Source: an uncultured Collinsella sp.
GTDB taxonomy: Bacteria; Actinomycetota; Coriobacteriia; Coriobacteriales; Coriobacteriaceae
Length of the DNA: 36,792 nt
Assembly (NCBI GenBank): GCA_900768435.1
Contig: CAAGCW010000012.1
Span: 1 to 36,792, forward strand
Reading direction: 5' to 3'
Shown here: positions 7,579 to 17,143 of the stretch, in pieces
How the letters are laid out: every line of letters begins with the position of its first letter
Numbering within the stretch: the first letter of the stretch is position 1
The notes under the pieces: model-generated
Seen by the model: the letters and a program-made list of their open reading frames with translations, nothing else
What the model was told of the DNA's origin: nothing
The model's database searches: none
Program-made: the position numbers and the translations under genes

Positions 7579-8544
7579 CTAGTACGTCGCCTTGTAACGG
7601 TTGACCTTCTCGCGATAGTCGCGCGTGTCGGCCTCGCGCAGCTTGGTCATGGCATCGCGCTCGTCATCGGATAGGTTCGTGGGGACCTGCACCTTGATCT
7701 CGACGAGCAGCGCGCCTGTGCGGCCACGGTGCTTAACGTCGGGCGCACCCATCTCCTTAAAGCGGAACTTCTTGCCCGTCTGGGTGCCAGCGGGCACCTT
7801 CAGACGAACCGTCGCGCCGCCGGGCGTGGGCACATCCACCGTGCAGCCGAGCGCCGCCTCGTAGACCGAGACCGGTACCTCCATGGTCACGTCGGCGCCT
7901 TTGCGCTTGAACAGCGGGTGCTCCTCCACATGCGTGGTCACGACCAGGTCGCCGCGCTCGCCACCCGCAACGCCATACTCGCCGCGACGCTTGTAGCGCA
8001 GCTTGCCGCCATCGACCGCGCCCGCGGGCACCGAGACCGTGATGGTCTGCTGCTCGCCTGTCGAGGGAATGCGATAGGTGACCTTGTGCGTCACGCCGCG
8101 AAACGCGTCCTCGGCCGTTACGTCGACAGTCAGCGACAGGTCGCCGCCCTTGCGCGCGCGGCTGCGGCCCGCGCCGGCACCGGCAGCGCCCGCGGCCCCG
8201 GCAAAGCCCGAGCCCCAATCGCTGCCCCAGGCGCCGTTGCCGCTAAATATGCTGTCGAAGATGTCGCCCCAGCCGCTGGCGCCCGCGCCGGCACCGTAGC
8301 CGCCGCCATACGCGCCGCCCGCGCCCGGCATGCCGCCAAACATGAGCATCTGGTCGTACTCTTTGCGCTTCTTCTCGTCCGAAAGCGTTTCGTAGGCCTC
8401 GCTAATCTCCTTGAACTTGGCCTCGTCGCCGCCGGCATCGGGGTGATATTTTTGCGCGAGCTTGCGAAACGCGCTCTTGATCTCTTTGTCGGAGGCGCTC
8501 TTGGATACGCCCAGGATGTCATAGAAGGTTTTGCCTGCAGCCAT
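7579..8544 (-). CDS. dnaJ: Co-chaperone DnaJ, type II (no zinc finger)
   Basis: This J-protein stimulates DnaK ATPase activity and delivers substrates. The 321-aa protein has an N-terminal J domain (about 5-70) with the HPD tripeptide in KYHPDAGG and a Gly/Ala/Phe-rich linker (about 73-130, many GAG repeats). It ends in the two C-terminal beta-sandwich substrate domains (about 138-300). The four CXXCXGXG zinc repeats of canonical DnaJ are absent, so it is of the CbpA/DnaJ2 type. I chose the ATG at 8544, preceded by GGAGAGGAG; a start 11 codons upstream has an arginine-rich extension without family support. It lies between grpE and hspR in the heat-shock operon. A second, zinc-finger DnaJ may be encoded elsewhere in the genome. 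Confidence 0.92.
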   Translation of the reverse strand: MAAGKTFYDILGVSKSASDKEIKSAFRKLAQKYHPDAGGDEAKFKEISEAYETLSDEKKRKEYDQMLMFGGMPGAGGAYGGGYGAGAGASGWGDIFDSIFSGNGAWGSDWGSGFAGAAGAAGAGAGRSRARKGGDLSLTVDVTAEDAFRGVTHKVTYRIPSTGEQQTITVSVPAGAVDGGKLRYKRRGEYGVAGGERGDLVVTTHVEEHPLFKRKGADVTMEVPVSVYEAALGCTVDVPTPGGATVRLKVPAGTQTGKKFRFKEMGAPDVKHRGRTGALLVEIKVQVPTNLSDDERDAMTKLREADTRDYREKVNRYKATY

Positions 8545-8617
8545 CGTAGCTCCTCTCCTGTTACGTCCGCCGTCCATGCAGACGACGGCTCATGCTTTCA
8601 TATGGCACTAGGTCAGA

Positions 8618-8647
8618 AAGGGCCCCGGGTGTTGCCCCGGGGCCCTT
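8618..8647 (-). terminator. Hairpin between grpE and dnaJ
   Basis: AAGGGCCCCGGG (8618-8629) pairs perfectly with CCCGGGGCCCTT (8636-8647) around TGTTGC. On the minus strand it is followed by CTTTCTG, a poor T run. Positioned inside the dnaK operon, it may act as a partial terminator or processing site that lowers dnaJ-hspR expression relative to dnaK-grpE. Confidence 0.65.
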
Positions 8648-8652
8648 CTCAA

Positions 8653-9495
8653 TTACTCCTCGGTGCTCTCGGCCGTATCGGCCGTAGCATCCTCGGGCGC
8701 CGCTTCGGGCTCCGGTGCGGGGCGCTTCTCGCCACCGTAGGTCACCGTCACCATCGCGGAACGCAGAATACGATCCGCCATGCGGTAGCCCTTCTGGTAC
8801 ACGTCGTTGACGGTCTCGTCATACTGCGATGCGTCCTCGACGCGACCCACAGCCTGGTGCTCGAGCGGATCGAACGCCTCGCCCTTGGGGTCGATGGGCT
8901 CAACGCCCTCGTGCGCAAACACATCGAGCAGCTTGGCATGAACCGCATCGACGCCGTCGACGAACTGCTTAAAGTCGTCGGAAAGCTCTTGGCTGCGGGC
9001 ATGGTCGATCGCGCGCTCGATATCGTCGATCACCGGCAACAGCGCGGTGACAAGCTTCTCGGTCGCGCGCTCGCGCTCGGCGATGCGCTCGTTGGCGGTG
9101 CGGCGACGGAAGTTCTCCCAGTCGGCCTGTAGACGGGCAGTGCGCTCGGTGGCGTCCTTCGCCTTGTCCTCGGCGGCCTTCTGGGCCTCTGCCGCAGCAT
9201 CGAGCTCGCTGCGCACGTCGGTAAGCTCCTTTTGGGCCTGCTCGAACTTGAGCTTAAAGTCGTTGTCGGCGGCTTCCTCACCGGCGCGGATAGCGGCTTC
9301 CACCATCTCGTCCTCGGTCATCGTCGCCTCCTTGTTGGAATCCTCTACCTGGTTCTCGGCAGCCTCGGCGGCCTCGGCCTCGTTGGCCTCGGTATCGTCG
9401 ACGGCCTCTACGGGAATCTTCACGTCCTTCTCCTCAGAGTCAACGGGGGCGGCGCCAGTGGCGGCCGCCTCCGTGCGAGCTTTACGGGCGGACAT
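8653..9495 (-). CDS. grpE: Nucleotide exchange factor GrpE
   Basis: GrpE releases ADP from DnaK to complete the chaperone cycle. The 280-aa protein is longer than the usual 180-220 because of an acidic, Ala/Glu-rich N-terminal extension (about 1-90) that is probably disordered. The core has the long dimerising helix (about 85-150, ending RLQADWENFRRRTANER). The beta-wing region contains VDAVHAKLLDVFAHEGVEPIDPKGEAFDPLEHQAV. A further acidic tail follows. The ATG at 9495 lies two bases after the dnaK stop, with GAGGAC in the dnaK 3' end as ribosome binding site, indicating translational coupling. A hairpin follows before dnaJ. Confidence 0.95.
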   Translation of the reverse strand: MSARKARTEAAATGAAPVDSEEKDVKIPVEAVDDTEANEAEAAEAAENQVEDSNKEATMTEDEMVEAAIRAGEEAADNDFKLKFEQAQKELTDVRSELDAAAEAQKAAEDKAKDATERTARLQADWENFRRRTANERIAERERATEKLVTALLPVIDDIERAIDHARSQELSDDFKQFVDGVDAVHAKLLDVFAHEGVEPIDPKGEAFDPLEHQAVGRVEDASQYDETVNDVYQKGYRMADRILRSAMVTVTYGGEKRPAPEPEAAPEDATADTAESTEE

Positions 9496-9497
9496 GA

Positions 9498-11390
<1,893 letters not shown>

Positions 11391-11491
11391 TAGAAATTCC
11401 CTCTCTCTTTTGCGTTCGCGTCGCCTCGACGGTCTGTCGCGCGGCGCTTCGGCTTGTCTTTCAGGATGTAGTGTATCCCCTTATGGGCTGG

Positions 11492-11526
11492 AATATACAA
11501 AATCTAAGTCAATTCATATAAGATTT
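11492..11526 (-). promoter_or_regulatory. dnaK promoter with candidate HspR operator
   Basis: The inverted repeat at 11500-11526 (AAATCTAAGT ... ATAAGATTT) lies two bases upstream of a possible -10 box (TATATT on minus, 11492-11497). It matches the element upstream of clpB at 23 of 27 positions, with the four differences confined to the spacer. It sits about 110 bases upstream of the dnaK start. The shared site between two classic HspR targets supports it as the operator, although it differs from the published HAIR consensus. Confidence 0.68.
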
Positions 11527-11650
11527 CTTATTGCTGAGAGTTTAGGTTCTTAAATGCGCAGGTAGATGCGCTGATTGAGTTCTCGGCAAATCTATTGAGA
11601 TCTATGTAGAGATGGCTGAGGTTTGGGTCCGAAGGTGCCTGGGGCTGCCT

Positions 11651-11764
11651 TGCGGAAAGGGTATCCCGGTCTGAGCGCGAATTCTGGGACACAGTTTCCG
11701 CCGGGCGGTCCAACCGGAAGCTGCGACCCGTTTTTCGGCCAAATAACGGGATGCCCTTTCCGCA
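11651..11764. repeat. Intergenic repeat, GCGGAAAG family, copy 1
   Basis: The 18-nt ends (11651-11668 and 11747-11764) pair at 17 Watson-Crick positions plus one wobble, so the element folds into one long hairpin. The interior contains CCGGAA, GCGACCC and TTCGGCCAAA blocks that recur in the same order at 26464-26580. It fills the gap between the dnaK promoter and ferredoxin. The rest of 11530-11896 shows no gene I can support; short minus-strand reading frames there cross the repeat. Confidence 0.8.
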
Positions 11765-11896
11765 GGCGCGCTCAATAGGTCAATATTACAAGTCACCTAT
11801 AGCTAACATTTGCGCAGCTCAGCGGCCCCACCTGCGTGTTTTTTAGTAAACCTTGGCATACTCGGCGAACGGTATGAAGATGCCGGCCAGAGGGTA

Positions 11897-11924
11897 TTGC
11901 AAACGGTCGCTCCCGTGGTATGTT
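11897..11924 (+). promoter_or_regulatory. Candidate promoter of the ferredoxin gene
   Basis: TTGCAA (11897-11902) and TATGTT (11919-11924) are separated by 16 bases and lie about 60 bases upstream of the ferredoxin start. The match to a sigma-70 type promoter is moderate. Confidence 0.45.
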
Positions 11925-11985
11925 TTTGCCCGAATCAAACCGACGCGCATCGTCTGTAGCGTCGGTCAACAGAGAGGAAACTACC

Positions 11986-12171
11986 ATGGCTCATCCCGTA
12001 ATTGATGCCGACGAGTGCATCGCTTGTGGCGTTTGCGTCGACTCCTGCCCCGCTGGCGTTCTGGAGCTCCAGGACGTCGCCACCGTCGCTGACGAGGACT
12101 CCTGCGTCGCCTGTGGCGCTTGCCAGGACGCTTGCCCCGCTGGCGCGATCACCGAGATCGTCGAGGAGTAA
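11986..12171 (+). CDS. 2[4Fe-4S] ferredoxin
   Basis: This 61-aa electron carrier has two CxxCxxCxxxCP motifs, CIACGVCVDSCP (about 11-22) and CVACGACQDACP (about 41-52). It thus has eight cysteines for two [4Fe-4S] clusters, as in clostridial-type bacterial ferredoxins of about 55-60 residues. It is acidic and cytoplasmic, probably the low-potential partner of enzymes such as pyruvate:ferredoxin oxidoreductase or hydrogenase. The ATG at 11986 follows AGAGAGGA; the longer in-frame reading upstream has no family support. It is a single-gene unit with its own likely promoter and a strong bidirectional terminator after it. Confidence 0.95.
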   Translation: MAHPVIDADECIACGVCVDSCPAGVLELQDVATVADEDSCVACGACQDACPAGAITEIVEE

Positions 12172-12211
12172 CAACTCCCGCACTTGCACACTCAAAAGTA
12201 CACCGTGCACA

Positions 12212-12249
12212 AAAAGGAGGCCTCCGCATCGCCGCGGAGGCCTCCTTTT
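12212..12249. terminator. Bidirectional terminator, ferredoxin / niaR
   Basis: AAAAGGAGGCCTCCGC (12212-12227) pairs perfectly with GCGGAGGCCTCCTTTT (12234-12249) around ATCGCC. With A and T runs at both ends, it serves both the plus-strand ferredoxin gene and the minus-strand nad operon ending at 12263. Confidence 0.92.
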
Positions 12250-12262
12250 GCATTCGTCGTTA

Positions 12263-12808
12263 CTAGGACAGGTCGTCCTCGTAAGGCATTAAATCGGCAA
12301 GGTAGCCCTTCTCCTTGAGTATGGCCTCGATCTCGTCGAGGGTCTGCTCGTCTTCTGCCGCAATGCGGTGAAAGTGGTAGCCGCTGGTCACCGTCAGCAG
12401 CGGGAAGCTCTTGCCGCTGGCGATGCCCTCTAGGTAGCGCTCGACATCGCGGCGGTTGCGGATGTCCAGGTCGGCCGTGATCTTGCCGTACACACGATGG
12501 TTGACGATCACATTGAGCACGGCGCCACCCGCGTCGACGATACTCGTAAGCTCGTCGCCCGCCTGCTCCACACTGTGGCGCACCTTAACAAGACGCGTGG
12601 GCACGGCGGGGCTACTCGCGGCTTCCTGCAGCACGTAGCCGCGGTTGGTCGCCACGATATCGTGCCCATCGGCGCGCAGCAGGGCGATGTCCTGCACCAC
12701 GACCTGGCGGCTCACACCCACCTCGCGGGCAAGCGCGCTGCCCGATACGGGCCCCTTGGCTCCCTCGAGCACGCCCATGATGGCACGGCGACGCTCGCGG
12801 GCGTTCAT
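12263..12808 (-). CDS. niaR: Niacin-responsive repressor NiaR (HTH-3H)
   Basis: NiaR (YrxA) represses NAD synthesis genes when nicotinic acid is bound. The 181-aa protein has an N-terminal winged helix (about 5-60: GSALAREVGVSRQVVVQDIALLRADGHDI). A 3H ligand-binding domain follows, with the conserved histidines H78 (VRHSVEQAGDEL), H104 (VNHRVYG) and H145/H147 (GYHFHRI), which bind metal and ligand in this family. The length fits. It is the last gene of nadA-nadB-nadC-niaR, overlapping the nadC stop by one base (TAATG). This predicts feedback on its own transcription through the inverted repeat upstream of nadA (16171-16214). Confidence 0.95.
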   Translation of the reverse strand: MNARERRRAIMGVLEGAKGPVSGSALAREVGVSRQVVVQDIALLRADGHDIVATNRGYVLQEAASSPAVPTRLVKVRHSVEQAGDELTSIVDAGGAVLNVIVNHRVYGKITADLDIRNRRDVERYLEGIASGKSFPLLTVTSGYHFHRIAAEDEQTLDEIEAILKEKGYLADLMPYEDDLS

Positions 12809-13668
12809 TATTTACCGTCCAGCAGACGCAGGTGCTTAAGCGAGAGGTCGAGGATCGGCGCGGAGTGCGTCAGCGCCCCCGAGCTAATAAAGTCAACGCC
12901 CAGGTCGGCGAGCGCGCGGATATTGCTGGCGTCCACGTTGCCCGAACACTCGGTCTTGGCGCGGCCGGCGATAAGCTCAATCGCGGCAGCCATATCGTCG
13001 TGGGTCATGTTGTCGAACATGATGATATCGGCACCGGCCTCAACTGCCTCGCGCACCATATTCAGGTTCTCGCACTCAATCTCGACCGTCGTGGTAAACG
13101 ACGCGTGGGCGCGCGCCATCTCGATCGCGCGCGTCACGCCACCGGCGGCATCGATGTGGTTGTCCTTGAGCATGACGGCTGTCGACAGGTTGTAGCGATG
13201 GTTGCTGCCGCCGCCGATCTCAACCGCCGCCTTCTCAAACACGCGCATGCCCGGCGTGGTCTTGCGTGTGTCGACGAGCACGGTCTTGGTACCCTCGAGC
13301 GCCGCTGCCATTCTGTGCGTATAGGTAGCGATACCGCTCATGCGCTGCAGGTAGTTGAGCGCCACGCGCTCGCCCGAAAGCAGCACGCGCGCATCGCCGC
13401 GCACCTGGCCCACGTGGTCGCCGGCGTGCACCTCGTCACCGTCGGCAACATCAAACAGCACCGAGCTCTGCGAATCCAGCAGCTCAAAGGTGCGAGCGAA
13501 CACATCCAGGCCCGCGATGATGCCATCGGCCTTGGCGATAAGCTCCACCGTGGCGGGGCGCGCCGTGGGGCACACACTCGCCGTGCTCACATCCTCAAAC
13601 GTGATGTCCTCGCGCAGGGCCTGCAGAATCAGATCATCGACGACGAGCTTCATGGTAATGGGATTCAT
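12808..13668 (-). CDS. nadC: Quinolinate phosphoribosyltransferase NadC
   Basis: NadC converts quinolinate and PRPP to nicotinate mononucleotide, CO2 and pyrophosphate, the third step of de novo NAD synthesis. The 286-aa protein has the family length. Signatures include RVALNYLQRMSGIAT (about 100-114), VDTRKTTPGMRVFEKAAVEIGGGSNHR (PRPP/quinolinate-binding Arg, Lys and His), MLKDNHI, VEIECEN and IMFDNM, ending in the GVDFISSGALTHSAP barrel strand. The ATG at 13668 is preceded by GGAGGAG and lies three bases after the nadB stop. It is translationally coupled to niaR. Confidence 0.97.
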   Translation of the reverse strand: MNPITMKLVVDDLILQALREDITFEDVSTASVCPTARPATVELIAKADGIIAGLDVFARTFELLDSQSSVLFDVADGDEVHAGDHVGQVRGDARVLLSGERVALNYLQRMSGIATYTHRMAAALEGTKTVLVDTRKTTPGMRVFEKAAVEIGGGSNHRYNLSTAVMLKDNHIDAAGGVTRAIEMARAHASFTTTVEIECENLNMVREAVEAGADIIMFDNMTHDDMAAAIELIAGRAKTECSGNVDASNIRALADLGVDFISSGALTHSAPILDLSLKHLRLLDGK

Positions 13669-13671
13669 GGT

Positions 13672-15048
13672 CTACTCCTCCACGGCCTGCGTGCCGGCGG
13701 CACGGGCCAAATCATCGATCGCCAAGGTATCGGCGCTCAGAGCGCGATGGCAGCCATCGAGCGCGGGCTCGCCCGCCTGCTCCACGGCGAGCGACTCGCC
13801 GGTGCGCATGCACCAGGCGGCACGGCGGCCCCAAACCAGGGACTCGAGCAGGCTGTTGGAAGCCAGGCGATTCTTGCCGTGCACGCCGTTGCAGGCCGTC
13901 TCGCCGGCGGCGTAGAGCTCGGGCATCGAGGTGCGGCCGTCCTTGTCGACCCACACGCCGCCCATAAAGTAGTGCTGCGTAGGCGTAACGGGGATGGGCT
14001 CGTCCAAGATGTCGCGGCCGTCCTCCAAGCAGCGTGCGCGAATGTTGGCAAAGTGCCCGGTCACTACATCGCGCTCGACGGGGGCAAAGCTCAGCCACTC
14101 GTGCTCGGTACCGTCCTGCTTCATCTGCTCGCGAATAGCGGCGGCGACCACATCGCGCGGCTGAAGCTCGTCGGTAAAGCGCTCACCGGCGGCGTTGAGC
14201 AAAATCGCGCCCTCGCCGCGGCAGCTCTCGCTGATCAGGAAGGTGCGGCCTGGCTGCGGCGAGAACAGTCCCGTGGGGTGGATCTGCACGTAGTCCAGAT
14301 GCTCCATCTTAATGCCATGCTCCTGAGCGATGTAGCAGGCATCGCCCGTGAGCTGCGGGTAGTTGGTCGAGTGATCGTACACGCCGCCGATGCCGCCCGT
14401 TGCCCACAACGTATGACGGGCATGGATCTTAAACGGCTCGCCGGCATGCACGCCCTCGGCGGCATTTGCCAGCTCGTCGGCGGGGCGAACCGAGTTGTCC
14501 TCGTCCACGGGAACGGCGACGACACCGGCACACACCGTGGCGCCGTCACGCTCGCCCGTCAGGATGTCGGTCATGGCCACGTGCTCCAAAATCTGCACGT
14601 TGTCCAGCTTGCGAACGGCCTGAAGCAGCTTGGTCGTAATCTCCTTGCCGGTGATATCGGCATGGAAGGCAATGCGCGGACGGCTGTGTGCGCCCTCGCG
14701 GGTAAAGTCGAGGCTGCCATCCGCCTTGCGCTCAAAATCCACGCCCATCGCTAGCAGGTCGTTGATGACCGAGCGGCTCGAGCGGATCATGATGTCGACG
14801 CTCTCGCGGCGGTTCTCGTAGTGGCCGGCGTGCATGGTGTCCTCAAAGAAGGCATCGTAGTCCGAGCCCTCGGGCAGCACGCAAATGCCGCCCTGCGCGA
14901 GCATCGAATCGCACTCGTCGACAGCGCCCTTGGAGAGCATGATCACGCGCATGCTCGTCGGCAGGTTGAGAGCCGCATACAGGCCCGCTACGCCGCAGCC
15001 GGCAATAACGACGTCGCACTCCATATCGGGGTATTGCTTGGTTTCCAC
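13672..15048 (-). CDS. nadB: L-aspartate oxidase NadB, lacking the C-terminal helical domain
   Basis: NadB oxidises L-aspartate to iminoaspartate with FAD, using oxygen or fumarate as acceptor; in an anaerobe fumarate is likelier. The protein has the dinucleotide motif GCGVAGLYAALN (from G17), HPTGLF, ESCRGEGA and GETACNGVHGKNRLASNSLLE. The GTG at 15048, preceded by GGGAGAGGA, gives 458 aa; an ATG at 15075 would add nine residues but sits in a palindromic repeat. NadB is usually about 520-540 aa with a C-terminal helical domain after the NSLLE motif. Here only about 60 residues follow that motif and that domain is missing. The stop is followed three bases later by nadC in tidy operon spacing, so this looks like a natural short form, not a break. 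It forms the quinolinate synthase system with NadA. Confidence 0.92.
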   Translation of the reverse strand: METKQYPDMECDVVIAGCGVAGLYAALNLPTSMRVIMLSKGAVDECDSMLAQGGICVLPEGSDYDAFFEDTMHAGHYENRRESVDIMIRSSRSVINDLLAMGVDFERKADGSLDFTREGAHSRPRIAFHADITGKEITTKLLQAVRKLDNVQILEHVAMTDILTGERDGATVCAGVVAVPVDEDNSVRPADELANAAEGVHAGEPFKIHARHTLWATGGIGGVYDHSTNYPQLTGDACYIAQEHGIKMEHLDYVQIHPTGLFSPQPGRTFLISESCRGEGAILLNAAGERFTDELQPRDVVAAAIREQMKQDGTEHEWLSFAPVERDVVTGHFANIRARCLEDGRDILDEPIPVTPTQHYFMGGVWVDKDGRTSMPELYAAGETACNGVHGKNRLASNSLLESLVWGRRAAWCMRTGESLAVEQAGEPALDGCHRALSADTLAIDDLARAAGTQAVEE

Positions 15049-15072
15049 AGGAATCCTCTCCCTTGAATGTGA

Positions 15073-15093
15073 CATAAGGGACCGTCCCTCATG
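15073..15093. repeat. Small palindrome between nadA and nadB
   Basis: AGGGAC and GTCCCT flank a single C, extended by CAT and ATG arms with one mismatch between. It lies in the 55-base nadA-nadB gap, just upstream of the nadB ribosome binding site, and could modulate nadB translation. The GTCCC core resembles pieces of other repeats in the window. Confidence 0.5.
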
Positions 15094-15103
15094 CCGCATT
15101 GTT

Positions 15104-16129
15104 CTAGTGCGCTGCGTACTCGAGCATGCGGTCGAGCGTGAGCTTGGCCTGATCGGCGGCCTCGTCCGACACGCCAATCTGCACCTCGCCCTCGCCCGTC
15201 TCCAGGCAGCGCACGAGCTTTTCGAGCGTGATGAGATCCATGTTGACGCAGGTGGGCTGCACCGCGGGGAAGTAGAACTTCTTGCCGGTGCCCTGGCAGC
15301 GGCGCTCGAGCTCGTAGAGCACGCCACGGACCGTCACGATAATGAACTCGCTCGCGTCGGACTCCTCGGCGTACTTGATGATGCCGGCGGTGGAGCCGAT
15401 GTAGTCGGCCTCGGCCAAGACGTCGGCCTTGCACTCAGGATGCGCCAGCACGAGCGCGTCGGGGTGGGCCTCCGTCGCGTCGACGATCTGCTCGACGGTG
15501 ATGATGTGATGGCGCGGGCAGTAGCCGTTGTTGAGAATGACGTGCTTTTGCGGCACCTGCTCGGCTACGAAGCGGCCGAGGTTTTGGTCGGGAATGAACA
15601 GGATATGCTGCTGCGGCAGCTCGGACACGATCTTGACGGCGTTGGAGCTGGTGACGCACACGTCGCTCCAGCTCTTGATCTCGACTGTGGAGTTGACGTA
15701 GCAGACCACGGCAAGGTCATCGCCGTACTCGGCGCGCGCCGCATCGACTGTCTCGCGCTTGACCATATGAGCCATGGGGCAGTCCGCGCCCGGCTCGGGC
15801 AGCAGCACCGTCTTGGTGGGATTGAGCAGCTTGGCGCTCTCGCCCATAAACTCCACGCCGCACAGCACAATGGTCTGCTGCGGCAGGCTCTTGGCAAGCT
15901 TTGCCAGATAGAAGCTGTCACCGACGTAATCGGCCACAGCCTGGACCTCGGGCGCCACGTAATAGTGTGCCAGGATCACCGCGTCACGTTGGGTTTTAAG
16001 TTGCTGAATGGCCTCGACGAGCTCTGCGGGCACCAATGCCGCGCGCTCCGTTGCCGTCGTTGCCGATGCCAGGCCGGCCGCAATGTCGCGTGCAAGCTCC
16101 GATGCATCCATGTTCGCGCTCTGTGCCAT
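15104..16129 (-). CDS. nadA: Quinolinate synthase NadA
   Basis: NadA condenses iminoaspartate with dihydroxyacetone phosphate to form quinolinate, using an oxygen-sensitive [4Fe-4S] cluster. The 341-aa protein shows the three cluster cysteines in VLCGVEFMGESAKLL, NNGYCPRHH and VQPTCVNMDLITLEKL. Other signatures are LAHYYVAPEVQAVADYVGDSFYLAK near the N-terminus and LAHPECKADV. The ATG at 16129 has GAGGGG at better spacing than the TTG one codon upstream. It is the first gene of nadA-nadB-nadC-niaR. Its promoter overlaps a perfect 44-bp inverted repeat. Confidence 0.96.
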   Translation of the reverse strand: MAQSANMDASELARDIAAGLASATTATERAALVPAELVEAIQQLKTQRDAVILAHYYVAPEVQAVADYVGDSFYLAKLAKSLPQQTIVLCGVEFMGESAKLLNPTKTVLLPEPGADCPMAHMVKRETVDAARAEYGDDLAVVCYVNSTVEIKSWSDVCVTSSNAVKIVSELPQQHILFIPDQNLGRFVAEQVPQKHVILNNGYCPRHHIITVEQIVDATEAHPDALVLAHPECKADVLAEADYIGSTAGIIKYAEESDASEFIIVTVRGVLYELERRCQGTGKKFYFPAVQPTCVNMDLITLEKLVRCLETGEGEVQIGVSDEAADQAKLTLDRMLEYAAH

Positions 16130-16164
16130 CAAGGCCCCTCTCTTTTGGCGAATCTTGGGGCTTT

Positions 16165-16214
16165 AGTATGACACCTAGGTTTACAGCTGACAAGACAGCT
16201 GTAAACCTAGGTGT
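16165..16214 (-). promoter_or_regulatory. nad operon promoter with candidate NiaR operator
   Basis: ACACCTAGGTTTACAGCTG (16171-16189) and its exact reverse complement (16196-16214) form a 44-bp inverted repeat with a 6-bp spacer. On the minus strand TTGTCA (16188-16193) and CATACT (16165-16170) are separated by 17 bases, so the promoter lies within the repeat and a bound repressor would block it. niaR is the last gene of the operon downstream, which makes NiaR the natural candidate. The site could also influence the divergent response regulator gene starting at 16421. 16215-16420 otherwise holds no gene I can support. Confidence 0.78.
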
Positions 16215-16420
16215 AAAGTTGAAATAAAGATTCAATCATGCGGCAGGTCCATTTTCGAACTGGCAAGCTGAGGATAGCCGAGCTCTCGATAGCGCAGGAG
16301 GCATCTTTCGCCACCGCAATACCGCTCGGCGCGAGTTGCGCACCATGAGGCACGAACGGGCGCTCCCCCGCGAGCGGCACGCGCCCAATGTGGCAAAATC
16401 GAACTACTAAGGGGGCCCGA

Positions 16421-17143
16421 ATGCTCAAGATTATTGCCTGCGACGATGACGTCGCTTTTCTAGATAGACTGCACCGGATGATCGACCGTTGGTCGACCGA
16501 GAAGGGCACGGCGGTCGATGTTGCGCTCGTTACGCGCGGCGAGGACCTGCTGGCGCGCCATGCCGCGTCGCGCGCCGACATCATCCTGCTCGACATGATC
16601 ATGCCGCTCGTCAACGGCATGGACACCGCACGCGAATTGCGCCAGGCCGACACCGCCGTGCGCCTGGTGTTCCTTACCTCGTCGCCCGAGTTTGCACTGG
16701 AGTCCTACGAGGTCCGCGCCTTCGACTATCTGCTCAAGCCCGTGACTTACGAACGCCTGGCGCAGTTACTCGACGAACTTTCGAGCATGCGCCCGGCGGC
16801 AACCGACGAGCTCGTGATCAAAACGTCCTTTGGCTACCACGCCCTGCGCCTATCCGACATCGAATATGCCGAGGCGCGCAACAAGCACGTGGTCTTCCAT
16901 CTGCGCGACGGACGCGATATCGAGGCACTCGAGTCGTTCCGCAGCGTCAAGGACCGTTTGGCGCAAAATGCCACCTTCTTTAAATGCCACCGTAGCTACC
17001 AGGTCAACTTGCGCAACATCGACCACTTCGATCGCACGGACATCGTCATGCGCTCCGGCGTGTGCATTCCGCTGTCGCGCAGCAGCAAGCAGGGGTTCCA
17101 AGACGCCTACTTTGCGGTGCGCTTTGAGGGCGGGAGGCGCTGA
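16421..17143 (+). CDS. LytTR-family response regulator
   Basis: The 240-aa protein is a two-component response regulator of the AgrA/VirR/LytR class. The receiver domain (about 1-118) has the acidic pocket in ACDDD (8-10), the phosphoacceptor D58 in ILLDMIMP, Thr in FLTSS and K106 in LKPV. The C-terminal LytTR DNA-binding domain (about 130-235) contains EARNKHVVFHLRDG and CHRSYQVNLRNIDHF. I chose the ATG at 16421 after AAGGGGGCC; an upstream reading lacks family similarity. Its stop overlaps the kinase start (TGATG), so the pair is translationally coupled. LytTR regulators usually control virulence, bacteriocin or cell-wall functions; no obvious target or peptide pheromone gene lies nearby. 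Confidence 0.92.
   Translation: MLKIIACDDDVAFLDRLHRMIDRWSTEKGTAVDVALVTRGEDLLARHAASRADIILLDMIMPLVNGMDTARELRQADTAVRLVFLTSSPEFALESYEVRAFDYLLKPVTYERLAQLLDELSSMRPAATDELVIKTSFGYHALRLSDIEYAEARNKHVVFHLRDGRDIEALESFRSVKDRLAQNATFFKCHRSYQVNLRNIDHFDRTDIVMRSGVCIPLSRSSKQGFQDAYFAVRFEGGRR

Noticed and set aside
11528..11796. Short minus-strand frames between dnaK and ferredoxin
   Set aside because: They run across a structured repeat, overlap each other in different frames and lack ribosome binding sites.
12832..14754. 640-codon open frame opposite nadC and nadB
   Set aside because: It spans two well-supported genes on the other strand and has the repetitive composition of an antisense frame.
16171..16214. 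Riboswitch in the nadA leader
   Set aside because: The only structure is a simple perfect inverted repeat overlapping the promoter, better explained as a repressor operator; no multi-helix NAD-II or NAD-I riboswitch core was seen.
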